38,822 nt of DNA from AWTP1-13 sp035550075 (lineage in GTDB: Bacteria; Pseudomonadota; Alphaproteobacteria; Rhizobiales; Hyphomicrobiaceae): NCBI GenBank assembly GCA_035550075.1, contig DASZQG010000012.1, forward strand, positions 1-38,822. Direction: 5' to 3'. The notes below the pieces were generated by a model. The model searched no databases, had not been told where the DNA came from, and saw only the letters and a program-made list of their open reading frames with translations. A program made the position numbers and the translations under genes. Below are positions 15,587 through 23,567 of this stretch, piece by piece. How positions within the stretch are numbered: the first letter of the stretch is position 1; each line of letters opens with the position of its first letter.

Positions 15587-17017
15587 CTATTCCAGGTGGC
15601 TGACGAACTTGGTCTGCATATAGACCTGCAGGCCCTCGCTGCCGCCCTCGTGGCCGAACCCTGAGTCCTTCACGCCACCGAACGGCGTCTCAGGCAGGGC
15701 AATGCCGAAGTGGTTGATCGTCACCATGCCCGACTCGAGCGCGTCGGCGACCTTGCCGGCCGTCTTGGCGTTCTTGGTGAAGGCGTAGCTGGCGAGCCCG
15801 TAGGGCAGCTTGTTGGCCCGCTCGAGCACGTCATCGGTGTCCTTGAAGCGCAGCATCACGGCCACCGGCCCGAAGGGCTCCTCGTTCATGATGCGGGCGT
15901 TGTCGGGTACCTCCGTCAGCACGGTCGGCTCGTAGAAGTTGCCCTGGTTGCCGATGCGCTTGCCGCCCGCTTCCACCTTGGCGCCCTTGTCCTGTGCGTC
16001 GGCCACGAACGCTTCAATGGCGTTGACGCGCCGAGCGTTGGCGAGCGGGCCCATGCGGCTGGTCGGATCGAGGCCATCGCCTACCTTCACCTTCTTGGCA
16101 ATGTCGATGAACTTGCCGACGAAGTTGTCGTAGACCTTCTCGTGCACGAAGAAGCGGGTGGGCGACACGCACACCTGGCCGGCGTTGCGGTATTTGAAGC
16201 CACCCATCAGCTTGGCTGCACCCTCAACGTCGGCGTCGTCGAACACCAGCACCGGCGAATGGCCGCCGAGCTCCATCGTTGCCCGCTTCATGTGGCTCGC
16301 GGCGAGCGCGTTGAGGTGCTTGCCGACCGGCACCGACCCCGTGAACGACACCTTGCGGATGACCGGGTGCGGGATCAGATACTCGGAAATCTCCGCCGGC
16401 ACGCCGTAGACGAGGTTCAGCACGCCGGGCGGAAGGCCCGCGTCGGCGAACGCCTTTACCAGCCCGATCGGGGAGCCCGGGGTTTCCTCGGGGCACTTGA
16501 TGATGATCGAGCAGCCCGCTGCCAGCGCCGCCGCGATCTTGCGCACCGCCTGCGTGACGGGGAAGTTCCAGGGCGTGAACGCGGCGACCGGACCGATCGG
16601 CTCCTGGAGAACGAGGTTCCTCACGCCGTCCGCGCGGGCCGGGATGATGCGGCCGTAGGCTCTCTGGCCCTCGGCGGCGTACCAGTCGGTGATGTCCGCC
16701 GCGCTCAACACCTCGAGCTTGGCCTCCATAAGCACCTTGCCCTGCTCCTGGGTCAGCACCTTGGCGATATCGTCGGCGCGCTCGCGGATCAGGTCCGCGG
16801 CCTTGCGCAAAATCTTGCCCCGCTCGAACGAGGACACCTTGCGCCAGGTCTTGAACCCTTTGTCCGCGGCGGCCAGCGCCTTGTCGAGGTCGCCCTTGGA
16901 AGCGTGCCCGAGCTCACCGATCGCCTTGCTGGTGGACGGATTGATGACGTCCTGCGCCTTGCTGCCGGTCGGCTTGACCCAGTTGCCGTCGATGTAATGC
17001 TCGAGAGACGTGTACAT
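15587..17017 (-). CDS. gabD: NAD(P)-dependent succinate-semialdehyde dehydrogenase-type aldehyde dehydrogenase
   Basis: 476-residue aldehyde dehydrogenase. The oxyanion Asn is N151 in TPWNFP, the general base E249 in MELGGHSPV, and the catalytic Cys C283 in NAGQVCVSPTRF. The NAD-binding 'SFTGSVPVGK' lies at 224-233. The overall pattern (KCPEETPGSP, C-terminal 'PFGGVKDSGFGHEGG') is that of the succinate-semialdehyde dehydrogenase subfamily, but substrate cannot be proved from sequence, and related subfamilies (for example, glutarate- or glycolaldehyde-type) are close. GAGGA about 10 bases upstream supports the start at 17017. Single-gene unit ended by a strong terminator; divergent from asd. 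Confidence 0.85.
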   Translation of the reverse strand: MYTSLEHYIDGNWVKPTGSKAQDVINPSTSKAIGELGHASKGDLDKALAAADKGFKTWRKVSSFERGKILRKAADLIRERADDIAKVLTQEQGKVLMEAKLEVLSAADITDWYAAEGQRAYGRIIPARADGVRNLVLQEPIGPVAAFTPWNFPVTQAVRKIAAALAAGCSIIIKCPEETPGSPIGLVKAFADAGLPPGVLNLVYGVPAEISEYLIPHPVIRKVSFTGSVPVGKHLNALAASHMKRATMELGGHSPVLVFDDADVEGAAKLMGGFKYRNAGQVCVSPTRFFVHEKVYDNFVGKFIDIAKKVKVGDGLDPTSRMGPLANARRVNAIEAFVADAQDKGAKVEAGGKRIGNQGNFYEPTVLTEVPDNARIMNEEPFGPVAVMLRFKDTDDVLERANKLPYGLASYAFTKNAKTAGKVADALESGMVTINHFGIALPETPFGGVKDSGFGHEGGSEGLQVYMQTKFVSHLE

Positions 17018-17313
17018 TGGCTCATTCCTCGCTACGTATGCTTCCGTTTATCAATTCCTGCCCCGAATAACGACAGGTCCGGCACCCTGCGCAAGGGGAT
17101 TCGAGCCCCTGCGCCTTTGCGAACCGCTCAACTCGGCGCGACCATTCCGGCAAGCGGGTAAATCTGCCAAGAGCCGTCAGCCCGCTCGCGGTTCGCCCGC
17201 GGCTTTTGGGTCCAGGCGGTGTGCCGCGAGCAGACCCGTATTGATTGTTAGCACAAATCGGCTATCTGGGTTCGTAGCTGATTGTCAGGCCGGTCGAGGA
17301 GCCGCCAGGAACC
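17018..17313. other. Divergent promoter region between gabD-type gene and asd
   Basis: No gene is supported. It contains a hairpin with a bulged A (17089-17098 with 17106-17114) whose 7-base loop resembles a tRNA T-loop, and a candidate asd promoter at 17241-17268. No acceptor-stem partner exists for a tRNA. Confidence 0.6.
17241..17268 (+). promoter_or_regulatory. Candidate sigma70-type promoter for asd
   Basis: TTGATT at 17241-17246 and TATCTG at 17263-17268 are separated by 16 bases, placing transcription start about 40 bases before the asd ATG at 17314. The -35 is good and the -10 is only half-matched, so this is tentative. Confidence 0.4.
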
Positions 17314-18342
17314 ATGGGCTATACCGTCGCAGTCGTCGGCGCCACAGGCAATGTGGGCCGCGAAATGCTCTCGATCCTGAAGGAGCGGGAGTTTCCCGCC
17401 GACAGGGTGCATGCACTGGCCTCGCGCCGCTCCATCGGCGTGGAGGTTTCCTTCGGCGACCATCAGCTCAAGTGCGAGAACCTGGAAACGTTCGATTTCT
17501 CCAAGACGGACATCTGCCTGATGTCCGCCGGCGGGACCGTCTCGAAGGAATGGTCGCCGAAGATCGCCGCGCAAGGCTGCGTGGTGATCGATAACTCGTC
17601 GGCCTGGCGCTACGACCAGGATGTGCCGCTGGTCGTGCCGGAGGTCAACGCCGACGCGGTGGCCGGTTACGCCAGAAAGAACATCATCGCCAATCCCAAC
17701 TGCTCCACCGCGCAGCTCGTCGTGGCCCTCAAGCCGCTCCACGACCGCGCCAAGATCAACCGCGTCGTGGTGTCGACCTACCAATCGGTTTCGGGCGCCG
17801 GCAAAGACGCCATGGATGAGCTGTGGTCGCGCACCAAGGCCAAGTACGTTCCCGGCGACGAGAGCGACCCGAAGAAGTTCCCGAAGGAGATCGCCTTCAA
17901 CTGCATTCCCCAGGTCGACGTCTTCATGGAGGATGGCTACACCCGCGAGGAATGGAAGATGGTGGCCGAAACCAAGAAGATCCTCGATCCGAAGATCAAG
18001 GTGACGGCGACCTGCGTGCGCGTGCCGGTGTTCGTCAGCCATGCAGAGGCGGTGAACATCGAGTTCGAGCGACCGCTCAGCGCTGAGGAGGCGCGCTCTC
18101 TACTGCGCGAGGCGCCGGGCTGCCTGGTGATCGACAAGCGCGAGCCCGGCGGATACATCACGCCAATGGAGGCCGCGGGAGAGGATGCGGTCTACATCAG
18201 CCGCATCCGTGAGGACGCGACCACCGAGAACGGTCTCGTGCTGTGGATCGTTTCTGACAACCTGCGCAAGGGCGCCGCCCTCAATGCCGTGCAGATCGCC
18301 GAGGCGCTCATCAATCGCAAGCTGCTGAAAAAGGCGGCGTAA
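17314..18342 (+). CDS. asd: Aspartate-semialdehyde dehydrogenase
   Basis: 342-residue enzyme that reduces aspartyl-phosphate to aspartate semialdehyde, the branch point to lysine/diaminopimelate, threonine and methionine. The dinucleotide loop VGATGNVG is at 8-15, 'SAGGTVSKEW' at 71-80, and the active-site Cys C130 in NPNCSTAQ. Substrate-binding R236 and H243 lie in 'CVRVPVFVSHAEAVNIEF'. The length is normal. CAGGA just upstream of the ATG acts as ribosome site. It is monocistronic-looking and converges with the MarR gene 15 bases downstream. dapF, which acts later in the same lysine branch, lies at 22646-23497. Confidence 0.97.
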   Translation: MGYTVAVVGATGNVGREMLSILKEREFPADRVHALASRRSIGVEVSFGDHQLKCENLETFDFSKTDICLMSAGGTVSKEWSPKIAAQGCVVIDNSSAWRYDQDVPLVVPEVNADAVAGYARKNIIANPNCSTAQLVVALKPLHDRAKINRVVVSTYQSVSGAGKDAMDELWSRTKAKYVPGDESDPKKFPKEIAFNCIPQVDVFMEDGYTREEWKMVAETKKILDPKIKVTATCVRVPVFVSHAEAVNIEFERPLSAEEARSLLREAPGCLVIDKREPGGYITPMEAAGEDAVYISRIREDATTENGLVLWIVSDNLRKGAALNAVQIAEALINRKLLKKAA

Positions 18343-18357
18343 TCCTCGCCGCCGCTG

Positions 18358-18819
18358 CTACTGGGTTGCAGCGGACATCTTCTGCAGGGTGGCAACGATC
18401 GACTGCAGCTCGTCGATGAACAGCTCACGCTGCTTGCTCGGCAGCGCGTCGAGGATGCGGTCATCGACCCGCCTGGCGAGTGGCTCGGCCGCGCGCAGGA
18501 CACGCTTGCCTTCGTCCGTCAGCTTCACGGCGTAGGCCCGCGCATCCTCCTTGGTGCGGCGGCGCTGGAGCAGGCCCTTTTTCTGCATGCGTCGCACGAT
18601 GTCGGCCAGGGTGGAGCGGTCGATGCCGGTGCGGTCGACCAGCCCGGTCTGGCTCAGGCCCTCGTTTTGCGCCACGGTCAGCAGCACAGCGAGCTGGCGC
18701 GGGGTAAGATCGCCGTCACGCAGTTCCGCGTGGAAGATTTCTCCGGCGCATTGTCCGGCCCTATGCAGGAGGTGAATGGGAGAGCGGTCAAGCCGATTGG
18801 AGTTGTTGTTGCGCTTCAT
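18358..18819 (-). CDS. MarR family transcriptional regulator
   Basis: 153-residue winged-helix regulator. The recognition region is 'LTPRQLAVLLTVAQNEGLSQTGLVDRTGIDRSTLADIVRRMQKKGLL', followed by the wing 'RRRTKEDARAYAVKLTDEGK', then a C-terminal dimerisation helix. The start at 18819 (MKRNNN) is chosen; an in-frame extension to 18939 adds a Ser/Arg-rich tail unlike the family. Members are usually homodimers that repress nearby genes until a small ligand binds. The target is not clear here: the neighbours are the convergent asd gene and the upstream yciB genes, neither a typical MarR target. Confidence 0.9.
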   Translation of the reverse strand: MKRNNNSNRLDRSPIHLLHRAGQCAGEIFHAELRDGDLTPRQLAVLLTVAQNEGLSQTGLVDRTGIDRSTLADIVRRMQKKGLLQRRRTKEDARAYAVKLTDEGKRVLRAAEPLARRVDDRILDALPSKQRELFIDELQSIVATLQKMSAATQ

Positions 18820-18961
18820 CAGTCTGCTTGAGAGTCTCTTCTTGTTCTTGGGTGCTCTGGCAGGCGCGGCGTTCCACGAGCTGCGCAGCAAAAATACAGT
18901 ACACGAGGAATGGCTGGTGTCACGTTTCCGCGACGCCATGTCTCACGGTCAGGGAACCGGG

Positions 18962-19546
18962 TCAGGCGTCCGTCTTAAGCTCGTAGCGCTTGATCAGGCC
19001 GACCTGTGCCATCGCGAAGACCATCGTCAGCGGAAGGATGCCGAACACCTTGAAATCGACCCAGGCGGCTTCTGAGAAGTTCCGCCACACAAGCTCGTTC
19101 ACGGCGGCGAGCAGCACGAAGAAAACCGTCCAGCGCACGGTCAGCTTCTGCCAGCCTTCTTCGCTCAGGTTGAAGGCCTCGCCGAACATCATCTTGAGCA
19201 GCGGGCGGCGCGTCCACAGCCCGAACATCAGCACGCCCGCGAACAGCAGGTTGATGATGGTGGGCTTCATCTTGATGAAGCGTGGATCGTCGAGCCACAG
19301 CGTCAACCCGCCAAAAACCACCACCAGCACGGCGGTTGCCACCGGGACGGGGGAGACATGACCAAGCAGCCGCCACGAGGCGGGGATGGCGATGACGGCC
19401 GCCACCATCAGCACGCCGGTCGCCCAGTAGATGCCGGCAAGGGCGTAGGCGGCAAAGAAAATGAGCAGAGGTCCCAGCTCGATGGTGAGCTTGAGTAACG
19501 GCTTGGCGGCGCCTGTGGTGCCAGCCGGCTTGGCCTCGTCTGTCAT
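18962..19546 (-). CDS. yciB: Inner-membrane septation protein YciB/IspZ
   Basis: 194-residue polytopic membrane protein of the YciB (septation protein A) family, implicated in cell-envelope integrity and division. About five hydrophobic helices are visible, starting with 'LGPLLIFFAAYALAGIYWATG'. The family core 'MKPTIINLLFAGVLMFG', 'LSEEGWQKLTVRWTVFF' and the closing 'WVDFKVFGILPLTMVFAMAQ' match the E. coli-type protein closely. It is the second of two adjacent paralogues and is the canonical one. It starts 3 bases after the stop of its paralogue, so the pair is co-transcribed, probably with ftsY-mtaB-dapF upstream. Confidence 0.93.
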   Translation of the reverse strand: MTDEAKPAGTTGAAKPLLKLTIELGPLLIFFAAYALAGIYWATGVLMVAAVIAIPASWRLLGHVSPVPVATAVLVVVFGGLTLWLDDPRFIKMKPTIINLLFAGVLMFGLWTRRPLLKMMFGEAFNLSEEGWQKLTVRWTVFFVLLAAVNELVWRNFSEAAWVDFKVFGILPLTMVFAMAQVGLIKRYELKTDA

Positions 19547-19549
19547 TGT

Positions 19550-20188
19550 TCAGCTAACCGGATCGCTGTGTGCGGCAGGTTCGGGCAGGCGATGCTTCTG
19601 CAGCAACCGCACCTGCCACCAGAAGAACAGGCCCGTCGCCGGCATGACGATAAAGATCTTGAACAGGATCCAGATATCCACGCCGTTGAAGTCGCGGTTC
19701 ATCGCGAAGATGTGGGTGTGGTGGAAGCCGAGCCGCACGGCTTCATTCACCAGCGCCGTGAAGAGGAAAAACAGCGCCACGTTGCGTGTGAGCTTGTACC
19801 AGCCTTCCTCGGTGTAATGGAATGTCTTGCCGAACACGAAGCGAAAAAAATTGTGACCCGATCGGAGCCCCATCCAAAGCAACAAGGCCACCAGCGAGTT
19901 GAAGATGGTGACCTTGATCTGTACCCACATGGCATCGCCGGTGATGATCGTCAGCGTCCCGAACACAATGCTGACGGCGCCGGCGATGAATGGGAGCACC
20001 GGCGGACGCCCTAGAACCCAGAGCGTTGCCGCGAGCGACAGGATGGTGCTGATGATCAGCGCCCAGGTCCCCACGGCAATCCCGTAGACGCCGTTGACCA
20101 GGAACATCGCCGCTAGCGGCCCGATTTCGCCGAGTATGTTGACGGTCTGCTCGGCGTTGAACGGATAGTGCCGCCGAGGCCATTTCAT
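19550..20188 (-). CDS. Divergent YciB/IspZ paralogue
   Basis: 212-residue membrane protein related to the adjacent yciB product: 'ILGEIGPLAAMFLVNGVYGI' opens the membrane part, then 'QIKVTIFNSLVALLLWMGL', 'YTEEGWYKLTRNVALFFLFT' and 'WILFKIFIVMPATGLFFWWQ' match the family core. It differs in having 'GLRSGHNFFRFVFGKTFHY' and a longer His-containing loop 'LGFHHTHIFAMNRDFNG' before the last helix. The start at 20188 (MKWPRRHY) is chosen over an in-frame TTG at 20203. It lies 64 bases after the ftsY stop. Retention of two diverged copies side by side suggests separate roles or a hetero-oligomer, but this is inference. Confidence 0.87.
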   Translation of the reverse strand: MKWPRRHYPFNAEQTVNILGEIGPLAAMFLVNGVYGIAVGTWALIISTILSLAATLWVLGRPPVLPFIAGAVSIVFGTLTIITGDAMWVQIKVTIFNSLVALLLWMGLRSGHNFFRFVFGKTFHYTEEGWYKLTRNVALFFLFTALVNEAVRLGFHHTHIFAMNRDFNGVDIWILFKIFIVMPATGLFFWWQVRLLQKHRLPEPAAHSDPVS

Positions 20189-20252
20189 ATTTTCAACTGC
20201 CAATTCGTGTCATCAGGCGGTTCTTTCGATCCAGCCTCTCCCCTCTCCTTCC

Positions 20253-21317
20253 TTAGCCCAGGGCTATAGCTCGCGCAAACTCGCCAGCATCGAAAGCCGC
20301 CAGATCCTCGACGTTCTCGCCAACGCCGATGGCGTGGACAGGAAGCCGGAACTTGGCCGAAATTGCGACCAGAATTCCCCCTCTGGCCGTGCCGTCGAGC
20401 TTTGTCATCACTAGCCCGGTGACGCCTGTCTTTTCCTTGAACACTTCCACCTGGTTGAGAGCGTTCTGCCCCGTTGTCGCATCCAGCACGAGCAGGACTT
20501 GGTGCGGTGCAGCAGGATCGAGCTTGCGCAGCACGCGAATAACCTTTTCCAGTTCGTCCATGAGCGCCTGCTTGTTCTGCAGGCGGCCGGCGGTGTCCAT
20601 AAGGACCACGTCCGCGCCTGTCTCGCGCGCGTGCATCAGCGCGTCGTAGGCGAGGCCGGCTGAATCCGCGCCGACGTTGCGCGCCATGACCTCTGCCCCC
20701 GTGCGCTCGCCCCACACCTTCAACTGGTCGATGGCGGCAGCGCGGAAGGTATCGCCGGCCACCAGCAGGACATGGCGGCCCTCGCCAGCCAGTCGGTGCG
20801 CCAGCTTGCCGATGGTGGTGGTCTTGCCAGTGCCGTTGACGCCAACCACCAGGATGACATGCGGGCGGTGCTCCGGTCCGATGACCAGAGGTTTTGCCAC
20901 GGGCGCCAGCGTGCGCTCGACTTCGCCGGCTAGCACCGCGCGCACGTCTTCAGGAGAGATCGCCTTGTCGTATCGCCCCCTTGCCAGGGCGTCGGTGACA
21001 CGCATTGCGGTTTCTACGCCCAGATCAGCCTGGATCAGCACATCCTCCAGGTCCTGGATCGTATCAGCGTCGAGCTTCCGCTTCGTGAAGATCCCGGCAA
21101 TGTCTTCCGACAATCGGGAGGACGTCTTGGTTAAGCCTGTCTTGAGACGCTGAAACCAACCCATGCGCGCCGGCTCGCCGGCAGGCTGCGCCGGTGCAGG
21201 CTCGGGCGTGGCAGCCGGTTGCTGGGCGAAGGCGGAAGGTTCTTGGTGCGCCGGTGTTTCGGACCGCTTGCGGAAGAACCCGAACACGCCGCCGGTTTTT
21301 TCGGACCTGTCGTTCAC
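20253..21317 (-). CDS. ftsY: Signal recognition particle receptor FtsY
   Basis: 354-residue SRP receptor GTPase. A short Pro/Ala/Gln-rich N-terminal region (20-50) replaces the long acidic domain of E. coli. The helix 'MGWFQRLKTGLTKTSSRLS' (52-70) is the lipid-binding start of the NG domain. GTPase motifs are GVNGTGKTT (159-167), DTFRAAA (189-195), DTAGR (241-245) and TKLDG (305-309). It docks the SRP-ribosome complex at the inner membrane; its partner Ffh is encoded at 24946-26505. The start is GTG at 21317, overlapping the mtaB stop by 4 bases (GTGA). Longer in-frame extensions run into mtaB and are rejected. Confidence 0.96.
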   Translation of the reverse strand: MNDRSEKTGGVFGFFRKRSETPAHQEPSAFAQQPAATPEPAPAQPAGEPARMGWFQRLKTGLTKTSSRLSEDIAGIFTKRKLDADTIQDLEDVLIQADLGVETAMRVTDALARGRYDKAISPEDVRAVLAGEVERTLAPVAKPLVIGPEHRPHVILVVGVNGTGKTTTIGKLAHRLAGEGRHVLLVAGDTFRAAAIDQLKVWGERTGAEVMARNVGADSAGLAYDALMHARETGADVVLMDTAGRLQNKQALMDELEKVIRVLRKLDPAAPHQVLLVLDATTGQNALNQVEVFKEKTGVTGLVMTKLDGTARGGILVAISAKFRLPVHAIGVGENVEDLAAFDAGEFARAIALG

Positions 21318-22639
21318 CGGGCAAACCTGGGGTCGATCGAGACAGCATGCAACCGCTCGCCGTCGGACGCGGTGACGCGGCAGCGCACCAGCGTGCCCTG
21401 CGGCACGGAAATGTCGATGGCAGTCTCGGCGAACGCCGGCGTGCGGCCGCGTCCGTTCTGCTCGACCAGAACGTCTGTCTCCACGTGAAGTTGCGTCTCT
21501 AAATAGCCCGCCAACGCCACGCGGCCTCTTGCCCGCAGGCGGGCGGCGCGCTCTTTGATGGCGGGCCCCGCAACCTGCGGCATGCGAGCCGCCGGCGTGC
21601 GGGGGCGGCGCGAATAGGGAAAGACATGCAGGTAGGTCAGGCCGCACTCATCGACCAGGCGCAGCGAGTTGGCGAACATATCCTCGGTCTCGGTGGGAAA
21701 GCCGGCGATCAGGTCCGCACCAAAAACCACCTCGGGCCTGAGGCGGCGCACCGCTTCGCAGAAGTGGACGGCATCGGCACGCGAATGCCGGCGCTTCATC
21801 CGCCTGAGGATCAGGTCGTCGCCGGACTGCAGGGAAAGGTGCAGGTGCGGCATCAGGCGGGGCTGGTCGGCAATGGCGCGCAGCAGGTGTTCGTCCGCTT
21901 CCACCTGGTCGATCGACGACAGCCGCAAGCGGGGCAGCTCCGGTACGTGGCGCAGCACCTGCTGCACCAGCTTGCCGAGCGTCATGTCTCCGGGCAGGTC
22001 GGCGCCGTACGCTGTGATATCGACCCCGGTCAGCACGATCTCCGGATAGCCGCTCTCCACCAGCCGGCGGATCTGGGCGACAACGCTGCCGGCGGGCACC
22101 GAGCGGGACGGGCCGCGGCCGTAGGGAATGACGCAGAAGGTGCAGCGGTGATCGCAGCCGTTCTGCACCTGCACGTACGCACGGGCGCGCGAGCCGAAGC
22201 CTGAGATCATGGCGTGCGCGGTTTCGCGCACCGACATGATGTCGTTGACGACCACTGTGGCCGCCGTTTGCGTGCGCAGATCAAGGTAGGTCTCGGCACG
22301 CATCTTCTCCGCATTCCCGATCACGCGGTCGACCTCGGTCATGCCGGCGAAGCGCCCAGGTTCGATCTGTGCGGCGCAGCCGGTGACGATGATGCGTGCG
22401 CCCGGGTCTTCGCGCTTCAGCCGGCGCACGGCCTGCACAGCCTGGCGCACCGCCTCTGCGGTGACCGCGCAGGTGTTGACGATCACAGCGCCGCCGAGCG
22501 CAGCCTGATCGGCGTGCCGGCGCATCACTTCTGATTCGAAAGCGTTGAGGCGGCAGCCGAAGGTGACAATTTTCGTTGATGCCGGCGCGGCCTGGCCATC
22601 GGCCGGCTCTGCGACGGTATCTGTCGGGTCGAGCGTCAC
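21314..22639 (-). CDS. mtaB: tRNA t6A37 methylthiotransferase MtaB
   Basis: 441-residue radical-SAM methylthiotransferase that converts t6A at tRNA position 37 to ms2t6A. The N-terminal cluster ligands are C29, C57 and C88 (FGCRLN, NTCAVT, TGCAAQ). The radical-SAM cluster is CDHRCTFC (C162, C166, C169). The TIM-barrel motif 'LSSIDQVEADEHLL' and a C-terminal TRAM-like region are present. The 'GCRLN' opening and overall pattern separate MtaB from MiaB. It lies between dapF (6-base gap) and ftsY (4-base overlap), a conserved alphaproteobacterial order. Confidence 0.95.
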   Translation of the reverse strand: MTLDPTDTVAEPADGQAAPASTKIVTFGCRLNAFESEVMRRHADQAALGGAVIVNTCAVTAEAVRQAVQAVRRLKREDPGARIIVTGCAAQIEPGRFAGMTEVDRVIGNAEKMRAETYLDLRTQTAATVVVNDIMSVRETAHAMISGFGSRARAYVQVQNGCDHRCTFCVIPYGRGPSRSVPAGSVVAQIRRLVESGYPEIVLTGVDITAYGADLPGDMTLGKLVQQVLRHVPELPRLRLSSIDQVEADEHLLRAIADQPRLMPHLHLSLQSGDDLILRRMKRRHSRADAVHFCEAVRRLRPEVVFGADLIAGFPTETEDMFANSLRLVDECGLTYLHVFPYSRRPRTPAARMPQVAGPAIKERAARLRARGRVALAGYLETQLHVETDVLVEQNGRGRTPAFAETAIDISVPQGTLVRCRVTASDGERLHAVSIDPRFAR

Positions 22640-22645
22640 CGGGCG

Positions 22646-23497
22646 TCAGGCGTGGGCCGGAGAGGAAAGGACGCCGTCATGCTCGAACACGACGGGTCCG
22701 GTCATCAGGATTTGGTCGTCTTCGCGCCATTCAATGTCAATCACGCCGCCGGGCAGCGTCACAGCTACTTTGCGACCGGTTAGGCCCTTGCGTGCCGCGC
22801 ACACGGTTGCTGCGCAGGCCGCGCTGCCGCACGCCTTGGTCAGTCCTGCGCCACGTTCCCAGGTGCGCACCGTGATGGCGTTCGGCGCCGTCACATGCGC
22901 CAGCGAGATGTTGGCGCGTTCCGGGAAAATGGGATGATGCTCCAGCATTGGCCCGATGCGGGCGAGGTCGTAGCCGTTGACGTTATCCACCCAGAACACC
23001 GCATGCGGATTGCCAATGTTGACGACAGAGGGTGAGTGCAGGATCGGTGCATCGATCGGACCTATCTGTAGCTCGATCCGCCGCGTGTCGTGAAAGGGCT
23101 CGGCGAGCGGGATGTCGCGCCAGCCGAACTTCGGCGTTCCCATGCTGACCGTGATGCGCTGCATGTCGGCGACCTTGACTTCGAGCAGGCCAGCCTTGGT
23201 CTCGAACGCCAAGGATTTCCTTCCGGACTGCTCCGCTATCGTCCAGCCGACGCAACGCATGCCGTTGCCGCAGGCTTCCGCCTCCGAGCCGTCGCTGTTG
23301 AAGATCTCGACGTAGGCCTCGGTGGTGCGGGTCTTCGGGTCACGCAGGACCATCATCTGGTCGAAATGGGAGTCCGGGTTCTCGGCCGCCTCCCGCACGG
23401 CATCGGGCCGCAACACGTCCGAGCGGCCGCGCAGATCGACGATGACGATCTCGTTACCGAGACCGTTCATCTTGCGGAATGGCAGCGGCGTCGACAT
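22646..23497 (-). CDS. dapF: Diaminopimelate epimerase
   Basis: 283-residue pyridoxal-independent epimerase converting LL- to meso-diaminopimelate for lysine and peptidoglycan. The two catalytic Cys are C76 in EACGNGMRC and C223 in KACGSAACA. 'FRKMNGLGNEIVIVD' opens the protein, and 'VNIGNPHAVFWVD' lies in the middle. The start at 23497 (MSTPLPF) is chosen; an in-frame ATG at 23569 would overlap the divergent sugar dehydrogenase gene's start. It is the first gene of the dapF-mtaB-ftsY-yciB run. Confidence 0.96.
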   Translation of the reverse strand: MSTPLPFRKMNGLGNEIVIVDLRGRSDVLRPDAVREAAENPDSHFDQMMVLRDPKTRTTEAYVEIFNSDGSEAEACGNGMRCVGWTIAEQSGRKSLAFETKAGLLEVKVADMQRITVSMGTPKFGWRDIPLAEPFHDTRRIELQIGPIDAPILHSPSVVNIGNPHAVFWVDNVNGYDLARIGPMLEHHPIFPERANISLAHVTAPNAITVRTWERGAGLTKACGSAACAATVCAARKGLTGRKVAVTLPGGVIDIEWREDDQILMTGPVVFEHDGVLSSPAHA

Positions 23498-23567
23498 GTG
23501 CACCTTATATGGGGAGAGGCGGCGCAGCACAATCTCGCTGGCCGCGCGATCGGCGAGGTTGGTCACC

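Noticed and set aside
17060..17160. tRNA gene suggested by a T-arm-like hairpin
   Set aside because: No matching acceptor stem, anticodon arm or CCA end can be placed on either strand.
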